17,500 bases of DNA, taken from Chromera velia (lineage: Eukaryota; Sar; Chromeraceae). The notes beneath the pieces are model-generated. The model was not told the origin of the DNA. It saw only the letters and a program-made list of their open reading frames with translations, and ran no database searches. Made by a program: the position numbers and the translations under genes. Location of the stretch: positions 1 to 17,500 of the forward strand of contig JAHBMJ010003437.1 in NCBI GenBank assembly GCA_018398765.1. The letters run 5' to 3'. Positions 1-15,400 of the stretch are shown piece after piece (the first letter of the stretch is position 1; each line of letters starts with the position of its first letter).

Positions 1-2119
1 TTTTTTTACCACTGTGCGTCGCCTAGAATTAATATATGTGAACATGTTAAATCATACATAAGCATGCACACAAACTCACAAAGTAAAAATGAAAAAAAAG
101 ATATAAATCATAGGTTGACAAACAATTAGAAGCAATGATTTTGTAATGAATGCATATGTACCAAAACTCCGACGAATGAATTGAACGAGCAGATGTGGCC
201 AAATGAACAAACACATTTGAATGTACACCTAAAGTTGGCGAAGATTGAGCAGGAACAACCTAGAAGGGGAGAAGGAAAGCCTCTGCATGCCCATACGGGC
301 AAGCAGAAAGATGAATGGGTACAGACAAAGAACAAGCCTTCAAAAGGGGACAAACAAAGAGACATTGTAAAGAACAGCGAGAAGGAGACCCTTTCAGCAA
401 ACTGCAAAGACCAAAGCCATCGTTTGCAAACAAAACTTGAATAGACAGATCGAAAACACGCCATCAAGCGGGTCTGGAGGAACTTCTGACAAGAGAGAAA
501 GAAAACCGTCCATGCCTGGATGGATGAGGCTCTCATCCTGTCCATCTCCTTTCATCCTTTCACCCTCTTGCTCGACGCCTTGCGCCTCTTCCTCGTCCGA
601 CCATCATCTCTGCCACAGCTTTCAACAACCAGCAAGAACAAGTAAGCAGACAAAGCAAACAAAGTGGAAGGAAGTGCACGACTGATCGACAAAAACGAGG
701 TTGGCAAAATCGTCTGAAGGAGCGCGGCGCCTTCAAAAAGAACGTTCGCAAGTTTGCGTATGCCCTGAACACAGCGAACAAATCCATTTGCTTCACAGGA
801 ACTCAAATGGAGTTCCGCAGAACAGACAGAGACAGAGAGAGAGAAAAAGGGATAGAAAGATACAAAGATACGAAGTCATGAAAGCAGAAAGAAAGAGCCG
901 AGAAAAGAAAAAGGGACGGGAAAGACCCAAAACGAATAAAAGAGGGAATCAAAAAACAGTCGACCGAAAGAAGAGAAAAGGACCAAAGCACGTTGACCCC
1001 CACACGATCAATAGAGTCTCAAAAACAAGCTTGTGTGCCGATCGACCCCTAGCTCACTTCTGACTGATAGATGATAACCTTTGTTCACTTGGGCAGCCAA
1101 AGTCAAAAGAAAAGAAGAAAGAAAAAGCAAAGAAAAGAAGGCAGAGGGCAACAGAAGAAGTCAAAAACAGATCAAAGAGCCAAAGAAGAGAAACGAGAGA
1201 AAGAACAAAACTGAAGGACTGAAGATTTCCCTTCCCCCATTCATTCATGAGTTTAATTTAATTTTCGTCTCAACACCATTTTCGCCATCCCTCGCTCCGC
1301 ATCGCCTTCACGCCAAAAGACAAAAGACACGAAGAAAGAAAGAAAAGAAAGAAAGAAAAGAAAGAAAAGAAAGAAAGAAAGACAGACAGAGAGGAACACC
1401 GGCACAAAACCAGAAAGACAAACAGAACCTTCCCTTCCAAGTTGTTTCTTTTTTGCTCTCTGTCGCTCTCATTGCACAAACCTTCTCGAAGACGCAAGCA
1501 GCCCTCTTCTCCTCTCTTGTGTCACCGCTACTTCATCCACCCATTTACAGACAGACCTGCGCTCCAATCACACAAACACGAACACGAACGCGCCTGTGCA
1601 CGGACAGTTCGGTCACGTCCAATGCAGCTGCGTCCGGATAATCCCCTGAAATCTTCTTTGTTTTCTTTTTCTCTCTTTCCTTTCACCTCAACGAACCTTT
1701 CAGCCGAGTGTGTGGCAGCATTCCATTCAATCAAACACAGAGAGAGTAGGGGACAGGACAAAGTGAGATCTGGACGGGTGGATTCAGATGAGCGAACACA
1801 ACGCAAATCACGTACAGAGAAAAGAGACTTACCTTCCCTCTCTGCCTCTCTCTTTGACGCATCAACAGAGAGTACCGTACAGAGAGACAGACAAACAGAA
1901 GGACGAGCCCAAGTGCCGGCTCACTTAACTTCACACATCCTCTCAATTTCGTCTTCTGTCTTCCCAAAATTCTGTTCCTTCCTTTCTGCCTCCTTTCCTC
2001 CCTGCCTGCCTCAGTCGATCCCGAGGCGGGTTGGGGGATGGAAGGCCAATCAATCAATGCGGTCTAAAACGTGTCTGCGTGAACTTTCATGATGACAAGC
2101 TAGGCACTGAGCTAGGGAG
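1..2119. other. Downstream flank of pyruvate kinase; no supportable gene
   Basis: Positions 1-120 are A/T-rich. About 820-1000 and 1090-1210 are purine-rich on the plus strand; 1329-1385 is a GAAA-type tandem tract. About 1440-1560, 1650-1700 and 1850-2030 are pyrimidine-rich. Open frames here are compositional (Lys/Arg/Glu-rich or Ser/Leu/Phe-rich) with no family motif. It should contain the pyruvate kinase 3' UTR. Positions about 690-815 are an island of ordinary complexity whose strand and coding status I cannot settle. Confidence 0.6.
1329..1385. repeat. GAAA/AAAGA tandem simple repeat
   Basis: Near-continuous run of AAAGAAAG and AAAAGAAAG units in the flank downstream of pyruvate kinase. 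Confidence 0.9.
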
Positions 2120-9978
<7,859 letters not shown>

Positions 9979-10803
9979 CCTTCTGGCCGCACGGATGGAA
10001 CCTTTGAACCTGGGATGGAAGACACGTGCTGCTGCTCTTCCGATGATGTACTAACCAGGACACAGAGACAGACTGAGCGCCGAAGGAGACTGCAAACTGT
10101 CAGACGCTGTCTCCTCACACGACTCGAGGAGCAGATGGTCTTTTCAAAGCCCAGCCACCTTCTTCAACCAGCACAGGGGCACAGGACTCAGGAAGAGAGA
10201 GTCGGACTGCTCAACGACGCTTGAACGAGCTGAAACCTCTGGCAGAGCAGTCGTTCAGGCAGTGCGCTCAGAAGCAGACGGGTCGAAGATGAACGTGCCA
10301 AGTGTCTCCAGTCTGGCCACTCGATCTGCTGGTACGGGGCGTGAAGTGCAGATCACTAGAGCGATTCTATTGCATACGGAGGTCGACAGGTGGGAGTTAC
10401 GTTGCCAATTCCAGGATATTCCAGGTTGCCACTGAATGATCTTCGAAGTTTAGCTCGGCCGCTCGTCTCCAACTATGCGCGTGCGTCTCCTTGCGCGTCT
10501 CCCTACCGATACATGCGTGCTTTGCAGGTGCAACATCGTGCAACACTCAGACGAGACACGACAACTTTGATAGACCATTGAAGCAAAGCATTCAAGAGCT
10601 CGAACGTCAACTGTACGCAGGGCTTACTGTACACAATGAACAAATAGAATTCCAGTGAAGGGCTACGACGAGCTTTCTGTAATGCTGCATCGCTCGGTCT
10701 CAAAAGGATGCGAGGCTTCGTGTGAGCATGAAAAGTGATCGAGTGATCCACAGATCGACCAAGGCTTCCAGTTTCAGCAAGACATCTCGAAGGTGAGTAT
10801 GAC
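9979..10803. promoter_or_regulatory. Shared 5' region between two divergent genes
   Basis: 825 bp separate the pyruvate kinase ATG (minus, 9978) from the first confident ATG of the TBC gene (plus, 10804). It is of ordinary complexity and nearly free of the simple repeats that fill the introns. It must hold both 5' UTRs and promoters; I see no TATA-like box I would defend. It also contains a 49-codon plus-strand frame from 10289 (see the separate entry). Confidence 0.6.
10289..10424 (+). CDS. Possible upstream coding exon of the TBC gene (weak)
   Basis: An ATG at 10289 opens 49 codons starting MNVPSVSSLATRSAGTG. Cutting at CCA G|GTTGCC (10424) leaves phase 1. Acceptors TTCCAG (exon start 10771) or TTTCAG (10777) in the same phase would join in frame to SARHLEGEYD or ARHLEGEYD and then the ATG at 10804. 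The frame upstream of 10804 is open only back to 10747. No homology is recognised, and the gene may simply start at 10804. Confidence 0.2.
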
Positions 10804-12436
10804 ATGCCGCCAGGGCAGGCAATTCGCAAACGAGGGAAGATCGGACGGCGGGGAGGTGGCTTCTGTTCTTGCGGTGCATCCAAGCAGGTGAAAGCTGCAG
10901 AAGAGGATCCCCGGATTGCGGAGCTTCTGACTTTCAAGCCATGCACGTCGTTTGTTGTGGAGGCAAAGTATAAAGCCTCGGTGGATCCCCAAGCACAGGT
11001 CTGTTGGTCAGTGGGTGCAATCTGAAGTTGATGTTGTGGAGTCTTTCTCAAAGTATGATTGCCTCCTTCTCTCGCAGTCTCTTTCTGTCCCGGAAAGCCG
11101 TACTCATCCTCTTTTTGCAACGTGTTAATTGCTTTTTCCCGTCTCCAGCATGTTCCTTTGCCACCTTATCGTCTTTTCCTCTTCAAATGTCCTGTTTGTA
11201 TCTGACTGGTATTGGTCGGTAAATGGCCTGTCTAGCTTGATATGTCATTTATGTCCGCATGAAAACCCGTCTGGGCAAACCATGGCCGACTCTCTTCCTC
11301 TCTGCCTGCCTGTCTACCTGCCTGCCGGTTTGCAGAAGAGTGAGTGCCTTGCCTGGCTGGACCTCCCCCTCGCTTGGCGTCTCCCCGACCCCGCAGAGAA
11401 CGCCTCGTCTCTGGAATTCGACAGGGCCTTCAAATGGGCAGTCAGACACGGAGTGCCTGATGCCCTCAAGAGGAAAATCTATCTGCGCGTCTCCAGGGCG
11501 GACGCGTTGATGAAGAAGGCGCCCAAACTGTACGAATCCACGCTCAATGGAGTTTTTGGGGTCGGTCAACCGTCAGCAGCAGAAGAGCTGAGGTGCAGAC
11601 AGCTTATCCATTGACACGGCACGCCCTGCCCTTCCTCCTGTTTTTTTTTCTGTTTGTACCGACAGACACTCACCCAAATGCAGGTCCGTATGCAAACCCA
11701 ATCAATGTGCTGTCTTGTCTGCCCGCAGTTGTCCTCCCTGCCTCCCTTCACAAAAGATTCTTTCTCCTCTTTTTCTCGGTCTTTCCTTCTTCGCAGGATG
11801 TGGTGCCAGAAACTTTCGGCGAAATTGTACCAACGTTTTCGGGTACGTGCGCCCGATCACTGGAGTCACTTACGCACGCGCCGGCGATTACACAGCTCCG
11901 TTCGCACATGCTTATTGGTGTACCTCTCTGTCTGACTCTTTTCTCTCCCTGTCTGGATCGCTATCACACTTTCTTTCAATCTTTGCGTCTTGCTCTCTCT
12001 TTGTACCGTTGCTCTTCTTCATACGTCATTGGGGGTTGATTCTTCAAGGTACAGTTGTGATGATGCGATAGAGTTATGACAAATGTAGTTGCCTTTCTTC
12101 TCTGCATATCTCACTCCTCTTTGGTACACTTGACCACGAATGTGCGCACAGCTGGACTGGAGGGCCTCCGCCTGGCGCATGAAGACAGAGGAAAACTTGC
12201 TGTCCTTTGCGAGCAGTGGGAGAAGGAAACAGGATCTAGAGTCGCATCCCCTCTTCCTTCCACTCCGGGGAGAAGTGGTGCTGGGGCTGCAGGCGTGGGA
12301 CCTTCAGAAAGTCCTGCGGGGGGGGGACGGCGCTTTCTCGCCCCTCCACAAATTCTGCAGGTAGGTCAGCTAGGAGTGCCGGTTCTTTCGTTCTCAGTGA
12401 GCGCGAGCGGGGTGCGCTGCTGATTGTCTTCCATGA

Positions 12437-12478
<42 letters not shown>

Positions 12479-15400
12479 TGTGTGTGTTTCAGGTGCGAAA
12501 AGCGGCTTCGAATCTGTCAGGGCAGGAGGCAGCTCTGGCAGCATCGTCTCTCACAGAGAGACCTGTATGGACACGGGCGGCTGCTCTCCATTACCGGGGC
12601 CTGATGGGAGGGGCCCAGGAGGAGGGTGGAATGCCGGGGCCCTCCGGATACGCCAGCAGAAGTCCTGCAGGCCCGCAAAGTGCAACGCAAGCGGGTGTGC
12701 TGCGAGCGAAGACAACACCGGACTTCGTTGCCGCAGAGCCTCCGAGCGTGCGCTTCTCGTTGGGGCAGAAAGGAAATGAGGGGCCGGCAGGCTCAGCAGG
12801 AGACGGGGAGGACGAGCTGCTGCCCATTCGTTTTGAAAGAAAACCCTCCACAACGGGGCAGGAGGCCGGGGGGAATATTCAGTCAGTCAGTCGTTTTGGT
12901 TTTTTGCCTTTCTTATATTTTCTGTTTGTGTGTCTGCCCGTCTGCCTGTCTGCTTATCTGTCTGTTTGTCTATCTATCCGTCTGAAGAGAATGAGGGGGA
13001 AGAAAGAAACATATGGTCTGTCTCTTCCTGTGTGTTGTGTACGTGAAAAGAGGAAGAGAAGGATCCCTCTCACAGGAACAGTTGCGGATCGAGAGGGGAT
13101 CGAGTTCTCATTCTGCCCCTCCCTCTCTCGCATCGATGAGCTCTGATAATCCAAACAAATATGATTGAGTGAATGAGTAAATGAATGAATGAGTGAATAA
13201 ATGAATGCAGCTCTCCCAGTGGGGGGGCATCTCCTGACGATTCGCTGGGCCTGTTGCCCTTCTCCTCAGAGACAGACAGTCCAGCGGGAAGGGGCCTTGA
13301 GACCAGTGGGTGGGGAAGGCTGCAAGGGCAAGGGCAAGGAAGGCCCTCACCTTTGAGGACATCACTGCAGCAGCAGCAGCAGAAGAAGAGGGAAGGCGGT
13401 CGGGCATCACATCAGAATCTTTCTGTGCCGCTGAATGATTCCCCCCAGGCCTCTGCAGGGAGTGTCTCTTTTTCCATTTCGCCTAGACCGTCATCCATAT
13501 CGGAGTCCAACCCACCGGCCGCCCCCGTTTCAGGCGATCTGTTCAAATTGGAGCAGAGAGCGCCTTTTGCAGGCCTGCTGTCTGAAGAAGGAAGAAATGT
13601 GAGTGAGAGAGGAAACAGCATCGCAGGGAGGAACTACCCGTGCCTTTCTCCTCGTTTTTTCCCAACACAGGATTTTTCCGGAGTGATTTTCTTGCCTAAG
13701 AACCGACCGTTTCGGAATAGAAAATGGCAGTAAAAAGTACAGAATCTCGATTCTCTCCCGTGTGATGCAGAGATATTTCAACCATCTGACCATTAGACAG
13801 CGGAAAGCAGCGACCTTTTCATATCGCAAAATACAGCGATTGCCTGCCTTTCTGTTTCTTCTTATTTATGGTCTGCACGTGGATCTGGCGGATTGCATTC
13901 TTTTTCTCTGTGTGCATCCCTCTTTCTTCTCACTTCTTCCCTTCTCTTCTCTCTCCCGGACTTGCTTGCGCTGCAGGCCGCTAAACGAATTCTTTGGTGT
14001 GTGAATTCTTCAATGCGAATTCAATTTTGCCCGGTGAGTCAGTGTTTGGATTAGAGGGTTTTCAGGGCCTTGCCCACTGAAGAGAAGCCCTGTCAGAGAT
14101 TCTGGAAGAAAAGAGCACACAGAAAAAGAAAGAGGTGAAAGGAGGAAAAGGAGTCGTGGATGGGTGCCGACTCTCTTTCTGTATTCCGCCTGGCTGTCTC
14201 TGTGTGATTCTCTCTCTGTGCGGAGGTACTCTTTCACCGGCCCTTGTTCTCTCTCTCTCTCTCTCGCTTTTCGAATTCTCTCGTCGCCCCTTTCGACAAC
14301 GTCCTGGGACACCGTGGCTTGCCCAATGCATTCCTGCACTTCCTGCTGTTTGTCTGCATCAGTCCTTCGAATTGACACACACACACACACACACACATAC
14401 ACACACATACACACACATGTGCGCGCAGGTACTCCCCCACCTGGTGTGCATTCTCCTCGTCTACCTCTCAGAGGGAGAGACTTTCGCGGTCGGTCGTGGT
14501 TGGTCGGGTCGTCTGTCATGGAATTGTCCAGCGCTGCTCAAGTGAGAGGTCGAGCTGCGAATGTTCAGTTTTGGGGGTATGTGTGGGGAGTGGAGAGAGA
14601 GGCGGAGAGGGAGCGTGGCTGTGGGGTGTGTCCCACAGGCGTGTTCAATATGTCCGTGCATTCACGTGGAATCTGTGTCTCTCGGTCTTTCCTGCTGTTC
14701 TTCATGTCGTCTGCCTGAACGCCTGTGATGAATCAACCTTCGAGTCGGTTGGTCAGTCTGTCTGTCTGTCTGTCTGTCTGTTGTGTTCATGAAGAAAAGA
14801 AGGGAGAAGAAGAAACATATAGTCAGTCTGTCTGTCTGCCTGTCTCTCTCTCTGTCTGTCTGTCTGTCTGTCTGTGTGTCTGTCAGGTGGTAAAGCAGAT
14901 CTTGTCGGACCCTGAGAGTTCCCCTGGAGGATCTGCCGGAGCCCCGAGGACCAAGTCGGGCCTCCTGGGTGTGGACCCGGGAGGAGAGTCCCGTCTGCAG
15001 AAAAGGAAGGTGTTCAAGGACAGAAGGGAATTTGCTCAGTCAGTCAGCCAGCCAGTCGGTCAGCCAGTCAGTCAGTCAGTCAGCCAGTCAGTCAGCCAGT
15101 CAGCCAGTCAGTTGGTCGGTCTCTCAGTCAAGTCAGCGAGGCAGTCAGTCAGTCAGTCAGTTGGTCGGTCTCTCAGTCAAGTCAGTGAGGCAGTCAGTCA
15201 GCCAGTCAGTTGGTCGGTCTCTCAGTCAAGTCAGACAGCAATAAATCTCTCTCTCTCTCTCTCTCCCTCCCTCCCTCCCTCCCTCCCTCCCTCTCTTTCT
15301 CTCTCTCACGTGCTTGGTTTATCAGAAAGGTGAGCAGCGAGAGTGAATGAGGGATCGAATGACTTAACGAACAAGTGAGAGTGCCTGTATTGGGTTTCTG

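Noticed and set aside
701-1063. Lys/Arg-rich plus-strand frame
   Set aside because: Composition follows purine-rich simple sequence; no motif, non-ATG start and no splice support.
1442-2092. 216-codon plus-strand frame
   Set aside because: Ser/Leu/Arg-rich low-complexity translation with no family resemblance; downstream flank of a minus-strand gene.
10503-11120. 205-codon minus-strand open frame
   Set aside because: It overlaps TBC exon 1 antisense, lacks any recognised motif, and is explained by the reverse frame of that exon plus its flanks.
13071-13190. Possible extra TBC exon after CTCTCACAG (reading EQLRIERGSSS)
   Set aside because: No usable donor before an in-frame stop, and not needed for phase.
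15037-15240. CRISPR-like array
   Set aside because: The 49-bp periodicity has no unique spacers; it is a eukaryotic intronic minisatellite within a tetranucleotide repeat.
14725-15333. Long Ser/Val/Gln/Leu-rich plus-strand frame (SVSQ-type repeats)
   Set aside because: Outside exon 9 it is translation of (TCTG)n and (CAGT)n intronic repeats. The donor at 15039 removes it, and joining to exon 10 restores the TBC sequence.
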